A stretch of 24,723 nt of DNA, from positions 1-24,723 of the IMG/VR virus record IMGVR_UViG_3300035182_000493, one strand, 5' to 3'. This document shows positions 16,449 to 22,192 of this stretch, in pieces (within the stretch, counting starts at the first letter, position 1; each line of letters begins with the position of its first letter). A model generated the notes under the pieces. The model was not told the origin of the DNA. It ran no database searches and saw nothing but the letters and a program-made list of their open reading frames with translations. This stretch comes from a virus. The position numbers were made by a program, and so were the translations under genes.

Positions 16449-16466
16449 CTCCTTATATATAGTGTA
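16449..16466 (-). promoter_or_regulatory. Late-type element TACACTATATATAAGGAG
   Basis: The minus strand reads TACACTATATATAAGGAG between the TerL stop and the 109-aa gene. It has the same core as the copies at 12201 and 14304, with an extra TA before the ribosome binding site. Confidence 0.5.
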
Positions 16467-16477
16467 GTTCAGACTGG

Positions 16478-18151
16478 TTAAGACTGCACTTTCTGTGAGA
16501 AAGCCCAGACATTCCTAAGAGCATACAGGACAGCATCCATCAAGTCTGGGTGATAGACCCTGTCATCGATCTGATGCGTAAGCTCATCACGCTCATTTCG
16601 TTCATATAGCGTCAATAGCGTTTCATTGTAGAAGCTGAGTGGGTCGGGCATCTCACCACCGTTCGGGTTCGGTACTAATGTCTTGCGAACCTTTAGAGTG
16701 CCTGTGCGTACCTCGTCCCTAAGAGCCTCTATCGCCCAATCTTTATCGTACTTCATAGCGTTCTGTGCTGGAATACCGCTCTTATACAGCTCGTACGTAA
16801 TGGTCTGTTCGTTAGTATCGCAGTAGAACGGGCAGAACTTGTTACGCTCGGGAATGTCTTTGAACTTCTGATCGCCTCCAATGTACATCTGAAGGTCATG
16901 ACAGGCAGATTTGATCTCATCTATGCCGCGGCCATTCCACTTACGCTCAAAGATCAGCCATTTCTCGGGCTTGGTTTCACTATACATGAAGCCGACTACA
17001 GCTGTATAGTCTACATAACCATAGTCAATGCCCCCAGAGAACTTAATGTCTGATCGAGGCTGGCTGTTGATCCACTCGACCATCTGCTGATCAACAAAGA
17101 CGTTATTATCACTTAGACGAAATACAAGTGCGTCATCATCATATGCAATACCACCAAGGTACTCTCTAATGTACAATGGACTAGACTCTGTTAGATTCTT
17201 ACGTACCAGCGTATCCTGTAGCTGTGCTTTACCATCCTTGATGAAGGGGTTGTTCATTAGATTCCAGTTCAATCGCATACCTGGGAAGTGCTTCTCTTCT
17301 GTCCACACGCGCTCCCAATATGTACCACGCGATCGAGGACCCGTACCGGCAAGAATAAGCTGTCCGTTATAGTCAATCAACGACGGCTCAATAACCTCAC
17401 TAACAAACCTTTCAAGCTCCGACTGTGACTGAGCTTCGTCGATCATTACTATGTGCCATTTCGATCCTCGCCACTTCTCTCTATCAGCCTTACTAGTGTT
17501 ACCGCTAAAGAATATCTGCGATTCGTTCTGTAACACAATTAGGTTCTCGGCGGTCCTTAGTTCATATGGAATGCCGAGGTCTTTGAGGATCTGAATCGTT
17601 GGACCCCAGAAGTAGTCAAGACAGCGCTGTAACGTCAAGCCGATAATAAGAATCCTACCAGCCTCGTGCTCTACTGCAACCGTAAGAGCCTTGCGAATCA
17701 TACCTTCCGTCTTACCTGCACGTCTACCAGCCATCAAGTAGATGAACTTCTCTTTAGATAGAATTACCCGTTGTTGATAGTCGTGACATGTCTTTATAAT
17801 ACGATATGCAAGGAAGTCTGTATCACGTGTCTTCGCTCTGTTGAATATCTCGTCAAGCTGCTCGGCGTTAGTAGGTAGAAGCTTATCAGCTAGGTTCTTC
17901 GCTTGCCATCCATTAGGCTCGGTAACTGCTCGCTCAATGAAGCCCGTTAGAAACCTATCCATAGCAGTACGGCCGCTCTTGTCTGTTGCATCGAGTGACT
18001 GAAGCACAAGTCCTTTAGCGTATGTGTTGATCGACGTGCCGACCGGGCGACCTTTAGGGTTGTGTCCAGGCTCACCAGCCTTCTGCATATTAGCTAAGCT
18101 GTTGGGATGGCGTCCTCTCTTCTTCTTTGGCTGCTCTGTCTCGTCACTCAT
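16478..18151 (-). CDS. terL: Terminase large subunit (TerL) with N-terminal NPKGRP-type extension
   Basis: The DNA-packaging motor ATPase and nuclease, 557 residues from the chosen ATG. Walker A is AGRRAGKTEG (141-150), Walker B HIVMIDEA (233-240), and the coupling segment LILAGTG (265-271). The nuclease acidic residues are probably D376 (GGIDYGYVDYTA), D445 (FYCDTNEQT) and D536/D539 (YHPDLMDAVLYAL). The start was set at ATG 18151 because GAGGTGA sits 5 nt upstream; a longer frame to 18226 would run through the promoter-like element and terminator. Residues 1-60 carry NSLANMQKAGEPGHNPKGRP, a motif typical of separate DUF5681-type small-terminase-like proteins, suggesting a fused or vestigial TerS segment. 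No separate TerS gene is obvious. Confidence 0.93.
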   Translation of the reverse strand: MSDETEQPKKKRGRHPNSLANMQKAGEPGHNPKGRPVGTSINTYAKGLVLQSLDATDKSGRTAMDRFLTGFIERAVTEPNGWQAKNLADKLLPTNAEQLDEIFNRAKTRDTDFLAYRIIKTCHDYQQRVILSKEKFIYLMAGRRAGKTEGMIRKALTVAVEHEAGRILIIGLTLQRCLDYFWGPTIQILKDLGIPYELRTAENLIVLQNESQIFFSGNTSKADREKWRGSKWHIVMIDEAQSQSELERFVSEVIEPSLIDYNGQLILAGTGPRSRGTYWERVWTEEKHFPGMRLNWNLMNNPFIKDGKAQLQDTLVRKNLTESSPLYIREYLGGIAYDDDALVFRLSDNNVFVDQQMVEWINSQPRSDIKFSGGIDYGYVDYTAVVGFMYSETKPEKWLIFERKWNGRGIDEIKSACHDLQMYIGGDQKFKDIPERNKFCPFYCDTNEQTITYELYKSGIPAQNAMKYDKDWAIEALRDEVRTGTLKVRKTLVPNPNGGEMPDPLSFYNETLLTLYERNERDELTHQIDDRVYHPDLMDAVLYALRNVWAFSQKVQS

Positions 18152-18185
18152 GTAAATCACCTCTCTGATAACTATTGATATCGCT

Positions 18186-18203
18186 ATTATATAGTATAGT
18201 CTA
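18186..18203 (-). promoter_or_regulatory. Late-type promoter-like element before TerL
   Basis: The minus strand reads TAGACTATACTATATAAT, a variant of the TACACTATATA core placed between a terminator and the TerL ribosome binding site. It also contains TATAAT-like words, so a host sigma-70 -10 box cannot be excluded. Confidence 0.4.
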
Positions 18204-18204
18204 T

Positions 18205-18238
18205 GTACAAAGAGAGACCCTCTCACTAAGAAAGGGTC
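18205..18238 (-). terminator. Hairpin terminator before TerL operon
   Basis: The minus-strand stem GACCCTTTC / GAGAGGGTC has nine pairs (one G-U), loop TTAGT, then TCTCTTTGTAC. It follows the stop of the 172-aa gene by about 20 bp. It shares the GACCCT/AGGGTC arms and CTTTGT tail with the terminator after the capsid gene. Confidence 0.8.
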
Positions 18239-18258
18239 ACACTCATAGCTACATAGTG

Positions 18259-18777
18259 TTACACTTTAGAAGAATCGTCATGTGGCTCGTCGGGTTCATC
18301 TGTATTCCCTTCGTACAGGTCCTGTATTGCGAAGAAGTTCAGCTTGATAACGAGCTTCTTGATGCGCTTATCGACCGTCTTCTCTAGGAGCCCGCGATCT
18401 TGAAACGTGTTCACGATGCCATAGAACTGAGGTGACTTGTACTTTAGCGCCTTGCATATACCAGGTACGTCTGGCTGCATCCATCCATCACCAATCGAAC
18501 GCTTGGGGAACTGCTTAATTAGTAGAACGAGAGTCAAAGCTGGAAATGGTCCAAGTGCTTTAAGTAAAGCCTTACTAATGCGAAGCTGCTCGGGTGATGC
18601 TACCTTCTCTTTATTACGATCGTTCCATGCCTTGATCTCCGCTACAGTGATGTTAACTTCTTCCTCTGTAAATAAGCCCGCGGTAAATGCTTTAGTGAGA
18701 ATATCCTTACAAGCAGCCTCGTCGTTAATGTTCTCAAGAATGGCGCGCTCGGCAATCTTACGTGCTTCTATGTTCAT
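18259..18777 (-). CDS. Unknown protein with possible winged-helix domain
   Basis: A 172-residue protein, not recognised by family. The N-terminal 60 residues are helical (ARKIAERAILENINDEAACK). Residues ~80-140 (RSIGDGWMQPDVPGICKALK, YKSPQFYGIVNTFQDRGLLE, KTVDKRIKKLVIKLNFFAIQ) read like a winged helix: helices, a recognition-like helix, then a two-stranded wing. The C-terminus is acidic and disordered (NTDEPDEPHDD). It is last in the leftward small-gene operon, directly before the terminator and TerL, so either a transcription regulator or a small terminase is conceivable. The start overlaps the 88-aa gene by 20 bp with an AAGGAG site. Confidence 0.75.
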   Translation of the reverse strand: MNIEARKIAERAILENINDEAACKDILTKAFTAGLFTEEEVNITVAEIKAWNDRNKEKVASPEQLRISKALLKALGPFPALTLVLLIKQFPKRSIGDGWMQPDVPGICKALKYKSPQFYGIVNTFQDRGLLEKTVDKRIKKLVIKLNFFAIQDLYEGNTDEPDEPHDDSSKV

Positions 18778-19024
18778 TCGCTATCTCCTTATCTTTGTTC
18801 ATGCCAGCTATCACATCATGTACGATCTGTTCGCCGATATCTGGATTCTTCTCACAATGCTTAATCATATCAAGCGGCTTGAAGATACCTAGTGAGTTGA
18901 AGAAGCTATTCCATTTCTGTCGAGCTTCCCGTTCGTATGTACCTATAATAGCTTCGCCCATGTTGCCAGCTCCTGTAGTGCTATAGGTAGACTTACTATG
19001 AGCATCATCTTCTTTCTCATCCAT
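18758..19024 (-). CDS. Small acidic/basic mixed protein, unknown function
   Basis: An 88-residue protein of unknown family. The N-terminus is acidic and Ser/Thr-rich (MDEKEDDAHSKSTYSTTGAG). The rest is helical and charged (REARQKWNSFFNSLGIFKPL, then DMIKHCEKNPDIGEQIVHDV). It has no membrane segment. The start has AGGGG 8 nt upstream. Its 5' 82 bp overlap the 3' end of the preceding frame, and its 3' end overlaps the next gene, consistent with a tightly coupled operon. Confidence 0.65.
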   Translation of the reverse strand: MDEKEDDAHSKSTYSTTGAGNMGEAIIGTYEREARQKWNSFFNSLGIFKPLDMIKHCEKNPDIGEQIVHDVIAGMNKDKEIANEHRST

Positions 19025-19206
19025 AATTGTACCCCTGGGTTAATACATAATCGAAGCGCCTTACGACCATTCGTTGAACTAGAGAAGAAGCTCTTCATTA
19101 ACTGTACGGCGCTAAGCTCTACAGGGTCTTCTACTCGCATCAATTCCTTATCTAATATAGAGATAGCGGATTTGTACTGTCTACGCTTCTCAATGATTCT
19201 CAACAC
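18943..19206 (-). CDS. Small ORF with GTG start, overlapping the next gene by 82 bp
   Basis: An 87-residue frame, unknown function. I chose GTG at 19206 because AAGGAGA lies 7 nt upstream and the GTG overlaps the TAG of the preceding ribbon-helix-helix gene (TAGTG), a coupled-start arrangement. The first ~60 residues look like a real helical protein (RIIEKRRQYKSAISILDKEL, EDPVELSAVQLMKSFFSS). The last ~27 residues lie over the next gene in another frame and are hydrophobic (LIVSLPIALQEL). Either a true overlap or a programmed/natural frameshift joining it to the 88-aa gene would explain this. Confidence 0.55.
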   Translation of the reverse strand: MLRIIEKRRQYKSAISILDKELMRVEDPVELSAVQLMKSFFSSSTNGRKALRLCINPGVQLWMRKKMMLIVSLPIALQELATWAKLL

Positions 19207-19361
19207 TATACTGTCTCCTTTGGGTTCATGAACCACTCAATAAGGGTCTCGATAACCTCTGCCTTACGAAGTCCAGAGACCTGACATAGCTCCTCAAATC
19301 GCTCTTTCGTACTTTCCTTTATCCGGACTGAAAGGATAGCCTTCTTATCGTCTTCATCCAC
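19206..19361 (-). CDS. Ribbon-helix-helix (CopG/Arc-like) small DNA-binding protein
   Basis: A 51-residue protein starting at GTG 19361, with GGAGG 6 nt upstream and an in-frame stop just before it, so GTG is the only sensible start. The sequence shows the whole RHH pattern: a beta strand AILSVRIKES, helix A TKERFEELCQVSG, and helix B RKAEVIETLIEWFM. RHH dimers bind DNA through the strand pair and commonly act as repressors. It lies four bases after the stop of the 189-aa gene and overlaps the next start, so the three genes are probably translated together. A likely phage transcriptional regulator; its target is unknown. Confidence 0.8.
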   Translation of the reverse strand: MDEDDKKAILSVRIKESTKERFEELCQVSGLRKAEVIETLIEWFMNPKETV

Positions 19362-19364
19362 TGG

Positions 19365-19934
19365 CTACCTCCGTGTGTATTTATATACTCTATAGAGCTT
19401 CTCTGCTCTGTCGTAAATCCACCTCTTACTAACGTACTTGTTAATAGTTAGTATCGCGCTCTTGTACGTACGAGCTCTGTAGATATCAATTACAATTCTC
19501 TTGCCGTCGGGGTGCTCACTTAAGATATCTTCTAAAGCATACGTTAGATCTAACTTCTCCTCTTCCTCTTTGCAGGCAATTTCGTTGTGTTCGTCATCAA
19601 GCTGAATGTTGTGCTGTTCCCAGCGGTTATCGTTAGCGTGTCTACCGTACTTAGAATACAATATCTCACGAATGATATGCTGCATTCGTTTATTGAAGAA
19701 GCGTACTACATAGTCCCGCTTCTTCAAATAGTATTCCATCAAGTTTACTGCGCCGTCTTGCGCTATCTGCATCGCTCTATCTGGTGACATTGTATACTTC
19801 GTGGTCCAGGTTATATGCTCTACCATATTTCGAGCGATTGCAACGCATTCTTTGTGAAGTTCACCGAGGGCGATATCACTACGCGTCAAGATGTAAACGC
19901 TTTGGCAGGCCTTAGCGCGTGTATCGTCTACCAT
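19365..19934 (-). CDS. Possible sigma-factor-like protein (two helical domains)
   Basis: A 189-residue protein with weak resemblance to sigma-70 family architecture. Residues ~28-95 (ECVAIARNMVEHITW, MSPDRAMQIAQDGAVNLMEY, RFFNKRMQHIIREILYSKYG) resemble a region-2-like helical set with the QDG..NLMEY motif. Residues ~130-189 (DLTYALEDILSEHPDGKRIV, YKSAILTINKYVSKRWIYDR) could be a region-4-like helix-turn-helix. A linker of acidic residues (CKEEEEKLDLTY) joins them. The start has only a weak ribosome binding site and follows the previous stop by 4 bp. The sigma call is tentative; an unrelated helical phage protein is the alternative. Confidence 0.6.
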   Translation of the reverse strand: MVDDTRAKACQSVYILTRSDIALGELHKECVAIARNMVEHITWTTKYTMSPDRAMQIAQDGAVNLMEYYLKKRDYVVRFFNKRMQHIIREILYSKYGRHANDNRWEQHNIQLDDEHNEIACKEEEEKLDLTYALEDILSEHPDGKRIVIDIYRARTYKSAILTINKYVSKRWIYDRAEKLYRVYKYTRR

Positions 19935-19938
19935 CGGA

Positions 19939-20103
19939 TTACTCTGCCGTATTAGCGCTCTCTACATCTGCGAGAAGCTTAGCTATAAGAGCATCTGACT
20001 GCTCGTCTGTTAGATCTGATGTACAGATCACGTCGCCAGTTACGATAAGTGATTCGATCGCTGCGGGGATCTCACTGCTCTGTGCAATGATAATTCGTTT
20101 CAT
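19939..20103 (-). CDS. Small protein of unknown function downstream of Tad2-like gene
   Basis: A 54-residue protein, MKRIIIAQSSEIPAAIESLI onward. The ATG at 20103 overlaps the previous TAA (TAATG) and has AAGGAG 8 nt upstream; a longer TTG-started frame would lack this spacing. It has a beta strand at the N-terminus, a helix (SSEIPAAIESLI), then an acidic helix (TDEQSDALIAKLLADVESAN). No family recognised. Confidence 0.7.
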   Translation of the reverse strand: MKRIIIAQSSEIPAAIESLIVTGDVICTSDLTDEQSDALIAKLLADVESANTAE

Positions 20104-20357
20104 TAGTCCATCTCCTTCCAATCATCGGCGAATAGGTCCTGCTGAGATGGAACCCACGGTACGCGAGTGTAACCACGACCGCTTCCAGCTGTCTCGATGA
20201 ACATGTACAAATACCTGTCTGTCATAGCCGACTGAGAATCCGGCATCTGTGTCTTTACGAACATCATCTTGCCGAGCGCACGACCGTTCCACCCCTCTCG
20301 GGTGATTGCAATGTCTCTGTCATCGCGAATCAAAGTAAGTGCTTCACTAAACTGCAT
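20103..20357 (-). CDS. tad2: DUF2829 protein, Thoeris anti-defence Tad2-like
   Basis: An 84-residue protein matching the DUF2829/Tad2 pattern across its length: FSEALTLIRDDRDIAITREG, the W-N-G motif (W23-N24-G25), a variable loop with MMFVKTQMPDSQ, the strand YLYMFIETAG, and the C-terminal signature VPWVPSQQDLFADDW (66-80). Tad2 proteins from other phages form tetramers that bind and sequester the cyclic ADP-ribose-type signal made by Thoeris ThsB, preventing ThsA activation. The key family residues are present. It sits in a leftward early-type operon after a CACTAATTA element and AAGGAG. Function here is inferred from family; Thoeris in the host is unknown. Confidence 0.85.
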   Translation of the reverse strand: MQFSEALTLIRDDRDIAITREGWNGRALGKMMFVKTQMPDSQSAMTDRYLYMFIETAGSGRGYTRVPWVPSQQDLFADDWKEMD

Positions 20358-20374
20358 TATTTATCTCCTTCTTC

Positions 20375-20384
20375 TAATTAGTGT
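20375..20384 (-). promoter_or_regulatory. CACTAATTA element before Tad2-like gene
   Basis: The minus strand reads CCACACTAATTAGAAGAAGG. The HNH stop codon TAA is inside the motif, and the Tad2-like start lies 17 nt downstream. Same element as at 21221, 20924 and the plus-strand copies. Confidence 0.5.
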
Positions 20385-20674
20385 GGTAGAAATGGACCGA
20401 GTAAATCTAGCCATTTCTCCTTGTTAGCTATCATATCTGCTTTACTACCGTGTAGTCTACGTGCCATCTTCTCTACTAAATTGTGACAGTCCTTGCAGAG
20501 TAGCTTGAACTTAAGCGGATCTAAGTCTTGATAATTAGCTGGATCAAGATGATGTAGATTTAACCCCTTCTTCTTGATTCCGCAACACTCACATCTACTA
20601 TCTCGCTCATGAACGATCTTCTCTCTAAACTGCTTCCATTCTTTCGTCTGGCGATACGCTGTATGCTCGCTCAT
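20378..20674 (-). CDS. HNH endonuclease
   Basis: A 98-residue HNH nuclease. The zinc-finger-like frame is visible: CECC (C33, C36 region), LNLHHLDP with the catalytic HH pair, and LLCKDCHNLVE with the second CxxC and final H. The spacing fits the family. Such proteins nick or cut DNA; in phages they act as free-standing homing-type nucleases or help packaging. It is not next to terminase. The ATG overlaps the previous TGA (ATGA), with no clear Shine-Dalgarno: a CACTAATTAC element lies directly before it, so translation likely relies on coupling. Freestanding homing nuclease or early host-DNA nuclease are both possible. Confidence 0.85.
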   Translation of the reverse strand: MSEHTAYRQTKEWKQFREKIVHERDSRCECCGIKKKGLNLHHLDPANYQDLDPLKFKLLCKDCHNLVEKMARRLHGSKADMIANKEKWLDLLGPFLPH

Positions 20675-20910
20675 ACGTAATTAGTGACACCAATGCAACC
20701 CTGCGTCTCTACGTTGTTTCCAGTAGTTCCCGCATACGCTACTACACGATGCTGGAGGCGAATATATTCTTCCTCTGTATACGTTAACCCGCGAGAATCA
20801 CTAAACATCACTCGCAGAATTGGCTTATTGCGACGTACAAATTCGTTACCATACTTTCGTCGAGCATGAGCGAAGAAGTCGTCTACGTTGTTATATGCGA
20901 AATCATCCAT
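20671..20910 (-). CDS. Small protein of unknown function upstream of HNH gene
   Basis: A 79-residue protein from ATG 20910, chosen over the upstream GTG because GGAGG sits 6 nt before this ATG. The N-terminus is acidic/aromatic (MDDFAYNNVDDFFAHARRKY), then basic (EFVRRNKPILRVMF) and a Tyr/Glu-rich helix (YTEEEYIRLQHRVVAY). The C-terminal codons overlap a CACTAATTAC element. No family recognised. Confidence 0.7.
   Translation of the reverse strand: MDDFAYNNVDDFFAHARRKYGNEFVRRNKPILRVMFSDSRGLTYTEEEYIRLQHRVVAYAGTTGNNVETQGCIGVTNYV
20677..20686 (-). promoter_or_regulatory. CACTAATTAC element overlapping HNH start
   Basis: The minus strand reads GGTGTCACTAATTACGTATG, the last bases forming the HNH start region. 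It lies within the final codons (VTNYV) of the preceding gene, so it may be a chance match or a promoter constrained by coding. Confidence 0.35.
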
Positions 20911-20923
20911 TATCACCCTCCTT

Positions 20924-20933
20924 GTAATTAGTA
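20924..20933 (-). promoter_or_regulatory. TACTAATTAC element before the 79-aa gene
   Basis: The minus strand reads GGCTACTAATTACAAGGAGG. The thioredoxin-like stop TAA lies inside the motif and the next Shine-Dalgarno follows at once. Confidence 0.45.
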
Positions 20934-21191
20934 GCCAATTCCGAGCTTCTTTAGAATCGTCTTAGCTGACATACTCCCTACGTATGTTTCAAGATCGTTA
21001 CCATTTGCATCTCTAAAGATGATAAACGGCACACTTTGAATGTTATAGCGATCTACATACTCAGGATGCCTCTCAACATCGAGTACTTGATACCGAAGCA
21101 TCGGGTAGTCATTCTTGAGTCGCGCTAACTCGTCCTTAAGACTCGTACAAGGATGACACCATGACGCGCTTAATACAATCATTTCACTCAC
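20928..21191 (-). CDS. Thioredoxin/glutaredoxin-like protein
   Basis: An 87-residue thioredoxin-fold protein. The active site is WCHPC (ASWCHPCTSLKDELARL), followed by a second strand (YQVLDVERHPEYVDRYNIQS) and the cis-proline motif SVPFIIFRDANG. It ends with a C-terminal helix (SAKTILKKLG). It probably reduces disulfides, for example those of a phage or host ribonucleotide reductase, as glutaredoxin-like NrdC does in T4. The GTG start at 21191 is preferred over the ATG nine bases inside because AGGAGG lies 7 nt before GTG. It is the first gene of the leftward unit, behind a CACTAATTA element. Confidence 0.9.
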   Translation of the reverse strand: MSEMIVLSASWCHPCTSLKDELARLKNDYPMLRYQVLDVERHPEYVDRYNIQSVPFIIFRDANGNDLETYVGSMSAKTILKKLGIGY

Positions 21192-21220
21192 TGCTTGACC
21201 TCCTAAGAATCAACTGTATA

Positions 21221-21230
21221 TAATTAGTGA
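21221..21230 (-). promoter_or_regulatory. CACTAATTA element starting the leftward operon
   Basis: The minus strand reads GGGTCACTAATTATATACAG, about 30 nt before the thioredoxin-like start. Its 5' side overlaps the arm of the cruciform at 21227-21293. It is the first such element of the leftward transcription unit. Confidence 0.5.
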
Positions 21231-21293
21231 CCCGCTAGGCAAACAGTCGAACTTCAGCTAGCCCCTTGGTTTGACGTGCTTCAGCGGGTTCAC
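21227..21293. other. Cruciform: nested inverted repeats
   Basis: The outer arms GTGACCCGCT and AGCGGGTTCAC pair with one bulged T (10 pairs). The inner arms GTCGAAC and GTTTGAC pair over seven bases (one G-U) around a 16-base loop. Both outer ends point into CACTA sequences: CACTAATTATATA leftward and CACTATCTATATAG rightward. Confidence 0.7.
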
Positions 21294-21296
21294 TAT

Positions 21297-21373
21297 CTAT
21301 ATAGAAATCCCCGTTATCTCTGGAGAATTCATTCGGTCTCCAATGCAAACAGAGTCCGACTAAGATTACCTAA
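21297..21373. repeat. Repeat A, copy 1
   Basis: Begins CTATATAGAAATCCCCG, contains TGGAGAATTCATTCGGTCTC (21321-21340) and ends GACTAAGATTACCTAAG. Copy 2 lies 323 bp to the right with scattered single-base differences. Confidence 0.9.
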
Positions 21374-21440
21374 GTGCTTCTAGAATCGATCAGACCGAAA
21401 TGCTTTCATCTGTATCTCTGTAGATAGTGTATGTCTTGTT

Positions 21441-21574
21441 ACTCTTTCTAGTCTGAGTTAATTTCATGAGAGATAGAAATCATAGTAAATACAAAGATAT
21501 GATAGCTAGCTAAGATAGATGAAATATGTTAGTTATCATGAAATTAGATAGGTTAGTAGATATGCCTCTGCTAT
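21441..21574. repeat. Repeat B, copy 1, degenerate inverted repeat
   Basis: Begins ACTCTTTCTAG and ends GCCTCTGCTAT. Its inverted arms TAATTTCATGA (21459-21469) and TCATGAAATTA (21536-21546) give 11 perfect pairs, fewer than copies 2 and 3. Confidence 0.88.
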
Positions 21575-21619
21575 ATCTTTCTAGCTTGAGTTAATCTCGT
21601 GGTTAATAGCAGTCCCTGC

Positions 21620-21696
21620 CTATATAGAAATCCCCGCTATCCCTGGAGAATTCATTCGGTCTCTAATGCAAATAAAGTTCGACTAAGATTACATAG
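21620..21696. repeat. Repeat A, copy 2
   Basis: CTATATAGAAATCCCCG then the 20-bp core at 21644-21663, identical to copy 1, ending GACTAAGATTACATAG. Unlike copy 1 it lacks the CACTA sequence just upstream. Confidence 0.9.
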
Positions 21697-21765
21697 GCCA
21701 GTCATATGAAACGCTTTATCCAATGAAATCTACATCTTTGTAGATAGCTATAAATGTCTTTGTCT

Positions 21766-21905
21766 ACTCTTTCTAGTTTGAGTTAATTTCATGACAGATA
21801 GAAATCATGTTAGATACAAAGATAATATAGATAGATAAGATAGATAAGATAGATTATCTATCTGTCATGAAATTAGGATAGACGAATAGAAGATGCCTCT
21901 GCTAT
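21766..21905. repeat. Repeat B, copy 2, long inverted repeat
   Basis: The arms TAATTTCATGACAGATAG (21784-21801) and CTATCTGTCATGAAATTA (21858-21875) are perfectly complementary over 18 bases, extendable by one. The 56-base loop is rich in GATAGATAAGATAGA units. Confidence 0.92.
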
Positions 21906-22026
21906 CTCTTTCTAGTCTGAGTTAATTTCATGACAGATAGAAATCATAGTAAATACAAAGATAATATAGATAAGATAGATTGCCTATCTGTCATGAAATT
22001 AAGATAGGCTGGTAGAAGATACCTCT
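21906..22026. repeat. Repeat B, copy 3, long inverted repeat
   Basis: The same 18-base arms occur at 21923-21940 and 21984-22001, with a 43-base loop. The loop is shorter than in copy 2 mainly because it has fewer GATAA units. Confidence 0.92.
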
Positions 22027-22052
22027 AAGAAACCACTATACAGATGTTAAGT

Positions 22053-22106
22053 ACTTTCGCAAAGAAAGTTACCGATTTCTGCAGGAAACACATGAAATCC
22101 CGGTAA
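22053..22106 (+). other. Two adjacent hairpins upstream of rightward promoters
   Basis: ACTTTC-GCAAA-GAAAGT (22053-22069) forms six perfect pairs. It is followed by TTACCG-ATTTC pairing with GAAAT-CC-CGGTAA (22069-22106), eleven pairs with a two-base bulge. Confidence 0.6.
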
Positions 22107-22120
22107 ACCTTTGATTTCAG

Positions 22121-22149
22121 TTGCACTAATTAAGAAGCGAGAGTATAAT
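22121..22149 (+). promoter_or_regulatory. Candidate sigma-70 promoter with embedded CACTAATTAAG
   Basis: TATAAT at 22144-22149 is a perfect -10 box, with TTGCAC (22121-22126) 17 bases upstream as a weak -35. The spacer contains CACTAATTAAG (22124-22134). It could give host-polymerase expression of the rightward genes, with the phage-type element overlapping it. Confidence 0.5.
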
Positions 22150-22160
22150 ACTAATAGATT

Positions 22161-22192
22161 ACCGATATACAAATAAAGAGTTTGAAATCGGT
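22161..22192 (+). other. Hairpin abutting the second rightward element
   Basis: ACCGAT (22161-22166) pairs with ATCGGT (22187-22192), and the right arm runs into GGTGACACTAATTAAG. Confidence 0.5.

Noticed and set aside
16009-16467. Plus-strand open frame of 152 codons
   Set aside because: It mirrors the portal start and the 109-aa gene, both of which have good ribosome binding sites and sensible proteins.
18152-18226. N-terminal extension of TerL (MRGSLFVHRLYY...)
   Set aside because: The longer frame covers a promoter-like element and the terminator tail and has no ribosome binding site, while ATG 18151 has GAGGTGA at ideal spacing.
18437-18892. Plus-strand open frame of 151 codons
   Set aside because: It is antisense to two minus-strand genes in the coupled operon and has no start signal.
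21227-21293. tRNA gene on the minus strand
   Set aside because: A seven-base stem ACCCGCT/AGCGGGT and a GTTCGAC word look tRNA-like, but the whole is about 60 bases, has no T-arm next to the acceptor stem and no anticodon arm.
21297-22026. CRISPR-like array
   Set aside because: The repeats are long, of two kinds, unevenly spaced and contain inverted repeats, and the intervening sequences are also related to each other. No cas genes are present.
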